Part shown: positions 1 through 6,326 of the stretch, in pieces | Layout: each line of letters begins with the position of its first letter | Position numbering within the stretch: position 1 is the stretch's first letter | Source of the DNA: Lachnospiraceae bacterium | GTDB taxonomy: Bacteria; Bacillota; Clostridia; Lachnospirales; Lachnospiraceae | Assembly: GCA_021769135.1 (NCBI GenBank) | Contig: JAETTM010000053.1 | Span: 1-34,980 of the forward strand | Reading direction: 5' to 3' | Length of the DNA stretch: 34,980 nt | Made by a program: the position numbers and the translations under genes | Notes under the pieces: generated by a model | Databases searched by the model: none | What the model saw: only the letters and a program-made list of their open reading frames with translations | What the model was told of the DNA's origin: nothing

Positions 1-491
1 GGGTTCGGCGCTGTATCGCACAGCTTCCTTGCTGCCGAATCGCCGCTGCCTGTGCCGAACAGGTTCCCCACGATCACCCACACCATTGCCTGTGTCGCTA
101 TGAACTGGTCACACTGGTCATTTGACGGCGCTGAAGCGCTGTTGCTGTTAAAGCCAAAATACAGACAATAGCTTAAAAGTTTCTCCTGCTGTGCCGTCAT
201 GGAAGTGCTTGAATTAGGGTAGCTGTTCATGAGCTGCCCTCCGTCTGCCGACAGTCCAAAATTCATGCAGTAGGCGGCATTGCCGTCCAGAATGGCATAC
301 AGGACTTTCCCGTGGTTATAGCCTGCCTTTAACTCGCTTACCTCGCCGGATGCTCTCGTCGATGCATACCAGAAAGCGATGTTTGCACTGGAACTTGCTG
401 CAAAGGCAGTCGTCCCATTGCCCAACAGTGTTGTAAAGACCGTGAGCAGTGCCAAGAATCCTGCCATAAATCTTTTCATTTTCTGTTTCAT
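1..491 (-). CDS. Thioester-domain (TQXA) surface adhesin/pilin-like protein, partial
   Basis: The reading frame starts at ATG 491 behind GGAGG and runs off the left edge, giving 163 residues. Residues 1-32 are a Sec signal peptide (basic MKQKMKRF, hydrophobic core, TAFA/A cleavage). After it comes a thioester domain: Cys75 in YCMNFG and Gln134 in TQAMVW are the pair that form the internal Cys-Gln thioester in TQXA/TED surface proteins, which bind host or cell-surface targets covalently. The missing C-terminus would be expected to carry repeats with isopeptide bonds and a sortase signal. In clostridial conjugative elements such proteins are usual cargo and may aid cell contact; this role is inferred. 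A hairpin lies 29 bases upstream of the start. Confidence 0.8.
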   Translation of the reverse strand, partial: MKQKMKRFMAGFLALLTVFTTLLGNGTTAFAASSSANIAFWYASTRASGEVSELKAGYNHGKVLYAILDGNAAYCMNFGLSADGGQLMNSYPNSSTSMTAQQEKLLSYCLYFGFNSNSASAPSNDQCDQFIATQAMVWVIVGNLFGTGSGDSAARKLCDTAPN

Positions 492-519
492 TCAGATTTC
501 CTCCTTAAAATAGGGCAAA

Positions 520-554
520 AAAATGACAAGTCATATAAAATGGCTTGTCATTTT
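520..554 (-). terminator. Rho-independent terminator-like hairpin
   Basis: Read on the minus strand, arms AAAATGACAAGcCA and TGaCTTGTCATTTT pair across a short AT-rich loop with one mismatch and are followed by a run of T. It lies between the 60-residue membrane protein gene (ends 722) and the surface protein gene (starts 491). It could end the upstream transcript or act as an attenuator in the leader of the surface protein. The rest of 555-721 shows nothing recognisable. Confidence 0.6.
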
Positions 555-721
555 CCGTTTACTGTTATTCTGTTTGAATTTCTGTCTGTTTCCGTTTCCC
601 TTTATATCTCAGCGGAACCCATATATCATAAACCGGATATACAGATAAAGGGAAACCGGACATTTTTCATTTGTGACTGTCTTTCCGTTCTGTATGCCAT
701 ACAGCGGTCAGGGGCTGTCCC

Positions 722-904
722 TCACCGTCTGCCTGCCATAACGCCGACCATCGTCAGTACAACCCTTGCAACCAGTGCAAGCAGCAACAGGAACAGTTTC
801 GCTATCCCAAGTACCAGTTTCAGGAGCATCAGCACCGCCTGCAATATCCATTTCAATATGGTCAGCAGTACCGTCGCCGCCTTTCTCAAAACCATTCCCA
901 CCAT
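722..904 (-). CDS. Small hydrophobic membrane protein, copy 1
   Basis: This 60-residue protein is almost entirely hydrophobic from residue 10 to 55, with Leu/Val/Ala-rich stretches around a central LKLVLGIAKLFLLLLALVAR, and ends in AGRR. It is a clear paralogue of the protein at 2459-2641: the two share ILKWILQAVL, KLVLGIAKLFLLLLALV and the VGV/TGVSAGRR-type tail. The start was set at 904 to match that copy; ATG codons at 910 and 919 are alternatives, with a G-rich ribosome site just upstream. I do not recognise a named family. Two membrane-spanning helices in a hairpin are likely. Context suggests a function in the conjugative element, perhaps at the cell envelope. Confidence 0.6.
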   Translation of the reverse strand: MVGMVLRKAATVLLTILKWILQAVLMLLKLVLGIAKLFLLLLALVARVVLTMVGVMAGRR

Positions 905-926
905 AGACATTTCCCCCATCCTCTAC

Positions 927-1051
927 CGCAATCCTTACATTGTACTGGTTCTTCCGTTTAACCGCATCCTGCACAATGCTTTCATGCCTGCGGATATTAA
1001 GGATTACCATATCAGCAACGAACTGGTTTACGGATTTCATATTTCTGTATT
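927..1051 (-). pseudogene. Remnant of a ParR-like gene next to the duplicated membrane gene
   Basis: A frame from the ATG at 1040 reads MKSVNQFVADMVILNIRR, matching HKSVNQFIVDAVDFYIRS of the intact RHH protein at 2654-3088. Just upstream, GAEYRN matches LAELNTD of the same protein. The frame then diverges after about 25 residues and runs without a stop into the antisense-like frame over the membrane gene. In the intact module the same order occurs: RHH gene, then 60-residue membrane gene. I read this as the leftover of a duplicated RHH-membrane pair in which most of the RHH gene was deleted. Confidence 0.45.
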
Positions 1052-1800
1052 CAGCTCCGCCAATACCAAGTGTACCTTCCGGCGCTGTAAAATACAGGCT
1101 CCGTCTCAAGCATCATCATTCCCGCAATATAATCTGCTATACCGTCCTCACTCTCAAGTTTCCTGCCTGACGTGGTGGACGCTTTGTTCAGGTCTGTCTC
1201 CACAAAAACGCTGTAATACCCCAGTCCGTCATATGGGTAATAGGAATCATATTCTTCCTGTGTTATCTTTCCCTCTGACAGCAGGCTTGCGAGGTTGTCC
1301 GTGGTGGTTATCATGCCGCCCGCCTGACATTTTGCAACTGCCTGACTGCATACAGATACAGGATCGTAAGGCAATGCGGTCACTGTCTGTTCCTGCTGCT
1401 TTGTTTCCTCCGGTTTTGTTTCTTCCGGCTTTGCTTCGCACTCCGTCTTTGTATCTTCCTGTTTCTGCACATCTGTACTGCTTTGTGCGGGTTCCGTTTC
1501 CTCCTGCCGCTCTGGTTGGCTTACAGGCTTTGGTTCGGGTGTTTCCACTGCCCCCTTATCCCCCTTTTCCTGCCCCGGTTCTTTTGCCATTTCCTCTGCG
1601 GTCTGCTCTTTTCCAGTATCCCCGTTTTGTGCCTGATCCGCAGCAGGAGTTTTTTTATCCCCCGCCATATCCGGTTCCGCAGCGTCCGTTACTGTTTGAG
1701 TTGTGTCCGTTCCCACATCCGGCAGGATACGGTCCGTATTGCCGCATCCGGCAGCAAGCATGACAGCTACGGATAAAATCAGAAATAATCTCTTTTTCAT
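1051..1800 (-). CDS. Lipoprotein with charged Pro/Glu/Lys-rich linker
   Basis: The 249-residue product begins MKKRLFLILSVAVMLAAGCG, a type II signal peptide with lipobox LAAGC, so it should be anchored to the outer face of the membrane. Residues of about 25-130 form a low-complexity linker rich in Glu, Lys, Pro, Thr and Gln (for example KPEETKPEETKQQEQ), likely disordered. The last ~115 residues are a folded-looking domain containing YDPVSVCSQAVAKCQ, EEYDSYYPYDGLGYYSVF and IADYIAGMMML. I do not recognise that domain. The start was set at 1800 rather than 1824 because of the signal peptide and AGGTG just upstream. Surface lipoproteins of this build are common cargo near conjugation genes. Confidence 0.7.
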   Translation of the reverse strand: MKKRLFLILSVAVMLAAGCGNTDRILPDVGTDTTQTVTDAAEPDMAGDKKTPAADQAQNGDTGKEQTAEEMAKEPGQEKGDKGAVETPEPKPVSQPERQEETEPAQSSTDVQKQEDTKTECEAKPEETKPEETKQQEQTVTALPYDPVSVCSQAVAKCQAGGMITTTDNLASLLSEGKITQEEYDSYYPYDGLGYYSVFVETDLNKASTTSGRKLESEDGIADYIAGMMMLETEPVFYSAGRYTWYWRS

Positions 1801-1940
1801 ATGAATCACCTGTCCTTTCCCCATAAGGGAAAGGCAGGCTGTGTCCGTGTACCGCTGCCCTGTCCCTTATGGGAGTTTACACGGGACACATATCTGTTCA
1901 GGTCTGTCCCGTATTCTGTGCATTGTTTCCTCCTATGAAG

Positions 1941-2447
1941 CTACTGCTGTATCCTGCCCCGGTATGCAAGCATTCTTTTCAGTCTCTTGTTCTTTGCATA
2001 TGCCTTGTAGAATTTCAGCATCCACATGTCTCCCACCTCCTTTTCTGTTTCCGCCCTTTCTTCGGGGGCATGGGCTTCTCTCCCGGCATCATATTCATCC
2101 AGCAGCCCCTCCACGCTCTGCAAGACAACACCATCAATATCCCCGCCATTTTTCAGGAATTTTGCAGCTTCCATCATTTCCCACGGATAAAGGCAGTGTT
2201 TAACAGACAGTCCGCAGACCAGTTCCGCAGGCTTCTCCCCATATTGCTGCTTTACCCTGCAAATCCCCTTGTAAATCGCATCCAGCCATTTTCCTATGGC
2301 AGCATCTTTGTCAGATACCAGTGCAAAATCGGGGGACTGCCCCATTTCAATACATTCCTCCGCAAAGGAAAACCAGTGTTTCACGGCTTCCCCGCCACTT
2401 TCAGGGAACAGCCTGATTAAAGATTCCTCAAAAGTTTTCTTATCCAT
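1941..2447 (-). CDS. Hypothetical element protein, 168 residues
   Basis: The start at ATG 2447 (MDKKTFEESL) follows AAAGGAG by 6 bases and lies 12 bases past the stop of the membrane gene at 2459-2641, so the two are probably co-translated. The protein is soluble, mainly helical in character, with Trp- and Cys-containing segments (KHWFSFAEECIEMG, GKWLDAIYKGICRVKQQYG, KHCLYPWEMMEAAKFL) and a basic tail YAKNKRLKRMLAYRG. It has no signal peptide or membrane segment. I do not recognise the family. A longer frame to 2648 is rejected because it would overlap the membrane gene. Confidence 0.65.
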   Translation of the reverse strand: MDKKTFEESLIRLFPESGGEAVKHWFSFAEECIEMGQSPDFALVSDKDAAIGKWLDAIYKGICRVKQQYGEKPAELVCGLSVKHCLYPWEMMEAAKFLKNGGDIDGVVLQSVEGLLDEYDAGREAHAPEERAETEKEVGDMWMLKFYKAYAKNKRLKRMLAYRGRIQQ

Positions 2448-2458
2448 TTTTTCTCCTT

Positions 2459-2641
2459 TCATCGTCTGCCAGCCGAAACGCCTGTCATGGTCAGCACAAT
2501 CCTCATAACAAGGGCGAGCAACAGCAGGAACAGTTTTGCTATCCCAAGCACCAGCTTCAATGCCACAAGCACCGCCTGTAATATCCATTTCAATATGGTA
2601 AGCAATACCACTCCGGTCTTTCTGAAAACCATTCCTGCCAT
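2459..2641 (-). CDS. Small hydrophobic membrane protein, copy 2
   Basis: A 60-residue protein, MAGMVFRKTGVVLLTILKWI at its start, hydrophobic almost throughout and ending SAGRR. It starts at 2641, 8 bases after AGGAGG, and 12 bases after the RHH gene. It is a paralogue of 722-904, with closely similar DNA (my by-eye estimate is near 80 percent). Two transmembrane helices are likely. Function unknown; its steady position behind a ParM/RHH pair suggests a role tied to element maintenance or transfer. Confidence 0.7.
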   Translation of the reverse strand: MAGMVFRKTGVVLLTILKWILQAVLVALKLVLGIAKLFLLLLALVMRIVLTMTGVSAGRR

Positions 2642-2653
2642 AAAACATGCCTC

Positions 2654-3088
2654 CTATCCCCAGTTGTCAACCAGTTCCATCATGGTTGGATCTTCTGTTT
2701 CCTTTGCATCTTCTGCCACTTTCATTGCCATGCTATCCATACTGCCGCCGCCCGTGGCACCCTCCACCACCCTCACAGTCCCGGCTCCGAGTGCCGCCCC
2801 AAGCAGCATGATGATCTCATTCTTGACTTCGTTTTTCAAATCTGACCGTATACCGTCCAGATCTTCCCTTGTAATGTACCCTGCATTTTTCTTCGGTTCC
2901 CCTGTCTCTTTCACAAGGCTTTCATCATTCAGGCTTCGGATATAGAAATCTACCGCATCAACGATGAACTGATTGACAGATTTGTGTATGTCTGTATTCA
3001 GTTCCGCAAGCACCTTGTGTACCCTGCAATGCTGCTCATTATCGAGGTTGAGCCGGACATTATGATAGCAGATATTTGATTTTGCCAT
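2654..3088 (-). CDS. ParR-like ribbon-helix-helix DNA-binding protein
   Basis: The 144-residue protein starts at 3088 (MAKSNICYHNVRLNLDNEQH) behind GGGGTGG, 12 bases after the ParM-like gene. Residues 8-50 fit a ribbon-helix-helix fold: a short strand (NVRLNLD), a helix (EQHCRVHKVLAEL) and a second helix (KSVNQFIVDAVDFYIRSL). The C-terminal half is Glu/Lys-rich, then Gly/Met-rich, a plausible partner-binding tail. In plasmid par systems the RHH adaptor binds the centromere and caps the ParM filament, and its gene follows parM, as here. Assignment rests on fold pattern and position, not on strong sequence identity. Confidence 0.7.
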   Translation of the reverse strand: MAKSNICYHNVRLNLDNEQHCRVHKVLAELNTDIHKSVNQFIVDAVDFYIRSLNDESLVKETGEPKKNAGYITREDLDGIRSDLKNEVKNEIIMLLGAALGAGTVRVVEGATGGGSMDSMAMKVAEDAKETEDPTMMELVDNWG

Positions 3089-3099
3089 ATGTCCCACCC

Positions 3100-4023
3100 C
3101 TATCCTATCTGGTTACGGTGCTTCGCAAGGAAAATCTTGCCAAGCTGTTCATACCCCTTTGCATTTGCCTTGATGTCCTCAATGTAGCGGATATTCCCAC
3201 CGTCGTGTGAACCGAACAGTCGCATGACCGCCGCCCCGCCGCCTACGAACACAATCGGTATTACATCGAGATTGTAACCGTGTTCTTTCAGGGTATTGTA
3301 GACTTTCTGTGCAAAATCCCGCAGGCAGTCCCTTACAATGTTCATGTACTTATCCGGCAGAGCCGCTTCCCCGGTTGCCATGACCTGCTGTATCACGTTT
3401 TCCTCAAGTTCCTGCCCGATCTGTCTGTTACATTCCTCATTGATCGTCCTCATGCAGCGGATAAGTCCCTGCTGGCTTGTGATACATTCCGCCTCATTCG
3501 GCTTGCCGTTCTGTATCGGCATGATGTCAATCGTCCAGCTCCCTATATCCACCACTACCACACGCTCCGGCAGTGTTTTCAACTGCTCCGCAACCGCCGC
3601 ATAGCATTGTGGGAACACGGACACCCTTGCTATCCTTGCCGCATACCTCTCTTTCTCAAACCGGAAAGCGACCTCTTTCTTCTTTGACAGGTAATCAATG
3701 AAGTCCTGCTTTTCTGCGCCGAACCTTGTCAGGGGAAGTCCTACCGATAAAAGGACATCTGCATTTCTCATTCCCCTCCTGTTCAGTTCCTTTGCGACTG
3801 CCGCAAGGGTAAGCAGATAGAAGTTGTCATTCTCAACTTTCGTATCCCTGACCTCAAGACGTTTCCCGCCTACCTTGTAATACTTTCCGTCCAGTTCCAC
3901 CACGTCATCATAAAATGCGGGTTCCGTTGTAATCTCCTTTACTCCCGTTGTAAAAATCTGTGTGGCTGTTTTCATGTTCGACCAGCCATGATCGATCCCG
4001 ATTACTTCAATATGTTTTTCCAT
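3100..4023 (-). CDS. parM: ParM/StbA-like actin-family segregation ATPase
   Basis: The 307-residue protein has the actin/Hsp70 nucleotide-binding signatures in order: phosphate-1 loop IGIDHGWSNMKTA (8-20), phosphate-2 loop VVVDIGSWTID (157-166) and the adenosine motif VFVGGGAAVM (258-267). Size and motifs fit ParM/StbA and related plasmid actin-like proteins, which polymerise with ATP and push replicated DNA copies apart. The start is set at 4023 (MEKHIEVIGI), 9 bases after GGAGG; an upstream ATG at 4047 overlaps that ribosome site. The RHH gene directly downstream completes a parMR pair. On an integrative element this would serve a circular replicating form; that is inference. Confidence 0.85.
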   Translation of the reverse strand: MEKHIEVIGIDHGWSNMKTATQIFTTGVKEITTEPAFYDDVVELDGKYYKVGGKRLEVRDTKVENDNFYLLTLAAVAKELNRRGMRNADVLLSVGLPLTRFGAEKQDFIDYLSKKKEVAFRFEKERYAARIARVSVFPQCYAAVAEQLKTLPERVVVVDIGSWTIDIMPIQNGKPNEAECITSQQGLIRCMRTINEECNRQIGQELEENVIQQVMATGEAALPDKYMNIVRDCLRDFAQKVYNTLKEHGYNLDVIPIVFVGGGAAVMRLFGSHDGGNIRYIEDIKANAKGYEQLGKIFLAKHRNQIG

Positions 4024-4053
4024 TTTGTTCTTCCTCCAATTCTTCATAATGTC

Positions 4054-4320
4054 TTATCTCCTTAAAATATCTCTCATGCAGGGAAAACAATACTTTTCTG
4101 ACTGTCTGTATGGACATCCAAAGCACTTGTTTTCTTTATCCCATTCGGCGCTTTCAGGCTTGCTTTCTTCCCTGACACACTTCTTGGCGAGACACTGGCT
4201 GTTATTTCCGTAAAAGAACCTGCAGCGCATACAGTCTTTTAAATCTTTTTCTAAATTTACCTGTGCCGCAATAATTCCATTCGGCTTCGGAGCATCCTGC
4301 ACTCTTACGTTAATTCCCAT
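4054..4320 (-). CDS. Cysteine-rich small protein, probable zinc-binding
   Basis: An 88-residue protein starting MGINVRVQDAPKPNG, with eight cysteines arranged as CxxC (30, 33), C43 and C48, CxxC (66, 69) and CxxC (78, 81). The paired spacing is typical of structural zinc sites. There is no membrane segment. It begins inside the end of the 45-residue gene (11-base overlap), which suggests coupled translation, and it ends 30 bases before parM. I do not know a function; a nucleic-acid or protein-interaction role is possible. Upstream in-frame extension to 4413 is judged not coding since it overlaps the small gene. Confidence 0.6.
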   Translation of the reverse strand: MGINVRVQDAPKPNGIIAAQVNLEKDLKDCMRCRFFYGNNSQCLAKKCVREESKPESAEWDKENKCFGCPYRQSEKYCFPCMRDILRR

Positions 4321-4447
4321 CCACGCCACCCGCCTCTCTTGCGACGGATAACATGTATAGTTCCTCCATCTTCCTGTCTGCCAGCCCTGCCGATCTTGAA
4401 AGTGCAAGTACAAACATAACTGCTGCTATAATTCCTGCCGCTATCAT
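4310..4447 (-). CDS. 45-residue single-pass membrane protein
   Basis: A short frame reads MIAAGIIAAVMFVLALSRSA, then a polar tail GLADRKMEELYMLSVAREA and GGVDGN. The first 17 residues form one hydrophobic helix. Its ATG overlaps the TGA of the upstream gene (ATGA at 4444-4447), and its own end overlaps the next gene by 11 bases, the classic layout of coupled genes in an operon. This placement and the clean hydropathy make it a credible gene despite its size. It is probably an element-encoded membrane peptide of unknown role. Confidence 0.55.
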   Translation of the reverse strand: MIAAGIIAAVMFVLALSRSAGLADRKMEELYMLSVAREAGGVDGN

Positions 4448-4830
4448 CTGCCGCCCCTCCTTTTCTGCTCCGCTTTCTTCCTCTGTTCCGCTTCCATCCG
4501 CTTAACGTACTCACGAATGTCAATCAAATCCTCTAAGTCATAGATTTTGGAACACATCGCACGGTCTACATTTTCAGGAGTACATTCGCCACATTCTGTC
4601 AGTGCTGCTATTACTTTCTGCTTGATTTCTTCCTGCACGGAATCCGGCATTGCTGCTATATAGTGTGGCGGCAGTTTTGAAACTTCTGTGATTACCTCCT
4701 TTTCATATCCGTAACTTTTTTCAAAGTCACAGATAAACTTTTCTTTTGCCAAGACTGCTCTTGCTTTATTTTCTTCGCTGGCTAACTCCACCAGCCCGTC
4801 CAAGAACTCAATCAGCTCTCTCTTTGTCAT
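4444..4830 (-). CDS. Hypothetical element protein, 128 residues
   Basis: The start at ATG 4830 (MTKRELIEFLDGL) lies 8 bases after AGGAGG; a GTG at 4836 is too close to that site. The protein is soluble, acidic in the middle, with helical heptad-like stretches, two closely placed Cys (TECGECTPENVD) plus MCSKIYDLEDLIDI, and a strongly basic C-terminus EQRKKAEQKRRGGR. No family is recognised. As the first gene inside the element end it is the head of the leftward operon running to parM and beyond. Confidence 0.6.
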   Translation of the reverse strand: MTKRELIEFLDGLVELASEENKARAVLAKEKFICDFEKSYGYEKEVITEVSKLPPHYIAAMPDSVQEEIKQKVIAALTECGECTPENVDRAMCSKIYDLEDLIDIREYVKRMEAEQRKKAEQKRRGGR

Positions 4831-4860
4831 TGCCACTACCTCCTTTTTTGCAATAAAAAA

Positions 4861-4923
4861 GGTAGGAGTAAGTTAGCAATAGCCAAACGGATTATCCGTT
4901 TAGAGAGCCAATTTAGTCCTACC
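4861..4923. repeat. Element-end inverted-repeat module 1
   Basis: Outer arms GGTAGGAGTAAGTTAGC and, on the other strand, GGTAGGACTAAATTGGC face each other and enclose a perfect inner palindrome AAACGGA-TTA-TCCGTTT (4884-4901). A related module of the same length lies at 5068-5129. It may be a site for an integrase, an RHH protein (parC) or a transfer factor. As transcribed leader it would form a strong hairpin just upstream of the first element gene. Confidence 0.6.
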
Positions 4924-5067
4924 TAAATGATCTTGTATTAAATTTTCACCTCTCATTCCACTAAAAGCCAAAGCCCGACCATATCTGTATCGACCATATT
5001 TGACTTTCGTAATGTAGGTTTTGAATTGTTCAGCGCTGCCCATTCTTAACCCCAATCAGGTATAAAA
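4924..5067. other. Non-coding spacer between the two terminal repeat modules
   Basis: No open frame of note. It contains a direct repeat CGACCATAT...CGACCATAT at 4976-5000, about 15 bases apart. Nothing else is recognised. With the flanking modules, the gene-free stretch from 4831 to 5144 is about 314 bases. Confidence 0.4.
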
Positions 5068-5129
5068 AATAGGACTAAATTAGGCTTAACCCCTTGATTT
5101 TACTGGGTTTCTTCTAACTTGGTCCTATT
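5068..5129. repeat. Element-end inverted-repeat module 2
   Basis: Outer arms AATAGGACTAAATTAG and, on the opposite strand, AATAGGACCAAGTTAG enclose an inner AACCC/GGGTT stem. The arms match those of the module at 4861-4923 (shared core TAGGACTAA), giving four copies of the core in +,-,+,- order. The module sits 15 bases inside the inferred element boundary, where integrase arm-type or terminal sites are expected. Confidence 0.6.
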
Positions 5130-5144
5130 ATAACACGGGCATCC

Positions 5145-5468
5145 TGGAGAGGCGTCATATCCCAGCTTTTCCTTTTTCACCTCATCAAAAATCCAGCCGA
5201 ATTTGGTGGCTATCACCGCTTTATCCCTTTTCCCCTTAAGCACCTTCCCGATAATCCTTTCGCTATGACCTGCCCCATACATATTGGAAGTATCCAGGAA
5301 ATTAACGCCCATTTCCAATCCGCATTCCAATCCCCGGATGGAATCCTCATCGTTTACCTCTCCCCATCCGATAGGCACGCCGTTTTCCCACGCCTGCCCT
5401 CCAATCGCCCAGCAGCCCATACCCATAGCGCTGATTTTAATTCCTGTTTTTCCTAATTCTTTCCTCAT
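5145..5468 (-). pseudogene. Aldo/keto reductase, truncated by the element
   Basis: From ATG 5468 (MRKELGKTGIKISAMGMGCW) the frame shows a normal AKR N-terminus: the strand and GMGCW motif, FLDTSNMYGAGHSE with the catalytic Asp and Tyr, and IATKFG with the catalytic Lys. It matches up to GYDASP at about 5145, where family members continue with EYIR-like sequence; here it changes to GCPCYNRTKLEETQ and stops at 5100. About two thirds of the protein, including the catalytic His and cofactor loops, is missing. The rest may lie beyond the far end of the element. An AAAGG ribosome site precedes the start by 8 bases. Confidence 0.8.
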
Positions 5469-5515
5469 CTCCATATCCTTTCCCTGTCCTTTCTCCAATA
5501 ATGTGGGGGTGTATG

Positions 5516-5594
5516 CCTTTAGGCTGAGAGAATATTCTGAACATATATTCCACTCAAATCCTATTGCACCGCGCCGGAATATTCTCTCAACCCC
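5516..5594 (-). repeat. Structured intergenic repeat, copy 1 (internally deleted)
   Basis: The outer arms GGCTGAGAGAATATTC (5522-) and GAATATTCTCTCAACC pair. Between them, TTCAAATCCTNTTGCACCG-like sequence matches one side of the copies at 8346 and 18908, in reverse orientation. The central hairpins of the full copies are absent. It lies about 19 bases after the stop of the TauE/SafE gene. Confidence 0.65.
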
Positions 5595-5612
5595 CATTCC
5601 CGGTTCCAATCC

Positions 5613-6323
5613 CTACCCCACCAACTGCACCACTCCCATAACCCCAATCATCCCATAAACAAACCAGTTCAGCATCTTACGGCTGATTTTCTTAAACACT
5701 CTGAATCCCAGGAAAATGACCGGAACCACAACGATTAGGCCGATTGCGGAATACTTCCAAACCTCTGCCGTCACATTCCCCCATAAGAGATGCAGCACAA
5801 AGTTATAAAAAGAAGTAATCAAAAAGGTGGCCTGAACCGTGGCCAGGTATTCCGTGTTATCCTTGCAGGCTTTCAAATAATAAAGCACTATGGGCGGCCC
5901 TCCTACGTTAAATGTGTTTAAAAATCCGCCTATCAGCCCGGCAATGATTCCGTTTTTGGCAGAGCCTTTGATGGAAATCCTTTCCCGGAAAAATGCGAAG
6001 AAAATTGCCAGCCCAATAAGCACCGCCCCCAAAGCCTTGGATAAAACTTTCTCGTTAACCGAAAACAAAACCTTCGTTCCTGCCGTTTGCGCCAGGAAGC
6101 TGCACAGCACCACCGGCATTAACAGCTTCCATCTCACATGTTTCGCCACGCGGATGCCTAACTGGAAATTCACCGCTACGGATAAAAGGGCCAATATAGC
6201 CACCGCCTTTTTAAACGGCATTATCATCGGCAAAAGGGCAATGGCAAAAATCCCAAAACCGAATCCGGTCAGGCACTGCCCAAAAGCGGCCGCACCTAGA
6301 ATGCATATAAAGGGTATCATCAT
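5613..6323 (-). CDS. TauE/SafE family membrane permease
   Basis: The 236-residue protein has about eight hydrophobic segments in two similar halves, each opening with the family pattern: GQCLTGFGFGIFAIALLP near the N-terminus and GGFLNTFNVGGPPIVLYY in the second half. TauE/SafE proteins move organic or inorganic anions such as sulfite, sulfoacetate or related compounds across the membrane. The start at 6323 is 8 bases after AAAGGAGG, which itself lies in the last codons of the upstream GH13-like gene (3-base gap), so the two are coupled. In this sugar locus it might export an acidic product, but the substrate cannot be told from sequence. Confidence 0.8.
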   Translation of the reverse strand: MMIPFICILGAAAFGQCLTGFGFGIFAIALLPMIMPFKKAVAILALLSVAVNFQLGIRVAKHVRWKLLMPVVLCSFLAQTAGTKVLFSVNEKVLSKALGAVLIGLAIFFAFFRERISIKGSAKNGIIAGLIGGFLNTFNVGGPPIVLYYLKACKDNTEYLATVQATFLITSFYNFVLHLLWGNVTAEVWKYSAIGLIVVVPVIFLGFRVFKKISRKMLNWFVYGMIGVMGVVQLVG

Positions 6324-6326
6324 ATC

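Larger units (their letters stand above)
1..5144. mobile_element. End of an integrated conjugative element or plasmid (partial)
   Basis: All genes from the left edge to about 4830 lie on the minus strand and are typical of clostridial conjugative elements or plasmids: thioester-domain surface protein, lipoprotein, ParM-like filament ATPase, RHH partner and small cysteine-rich or membrane proteins. The right boundary is placed at about 5140-5145, where a recognisable aldo/keto reductase reading frame stops matching its family. The 300 bases before the boundary hold inverted-repeat modules. No integrase, relaxase or T4SS gene is visible, so these would lie left of the window. That it is an ICE rather than an integrated plasmid is inference. 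Confidence 0.65.

Noticed and set aside
708-1109. 133-codon minus-strand frame as a real gene
   Set aside because: Only its first third resembles the RHH protein; the rest is an alternate frame over the membrane protein gene. Treated as a remnant instead.
540-1763. 407-codon open frame on the plus strand
   Set aside because: It is antisense to the lipoprotein and membrane protein genes, has no ribosome site, and its product is Pro/Ser/Cys-rich low-complexity sequence typical of a shadow frame.
4861-4923. T-box or riboswitch leader
   Set aside because: The hairpins lack T-box or known riboswitch motifs, and a matching module 206 bp away near the element boundary fits a DNA site better.
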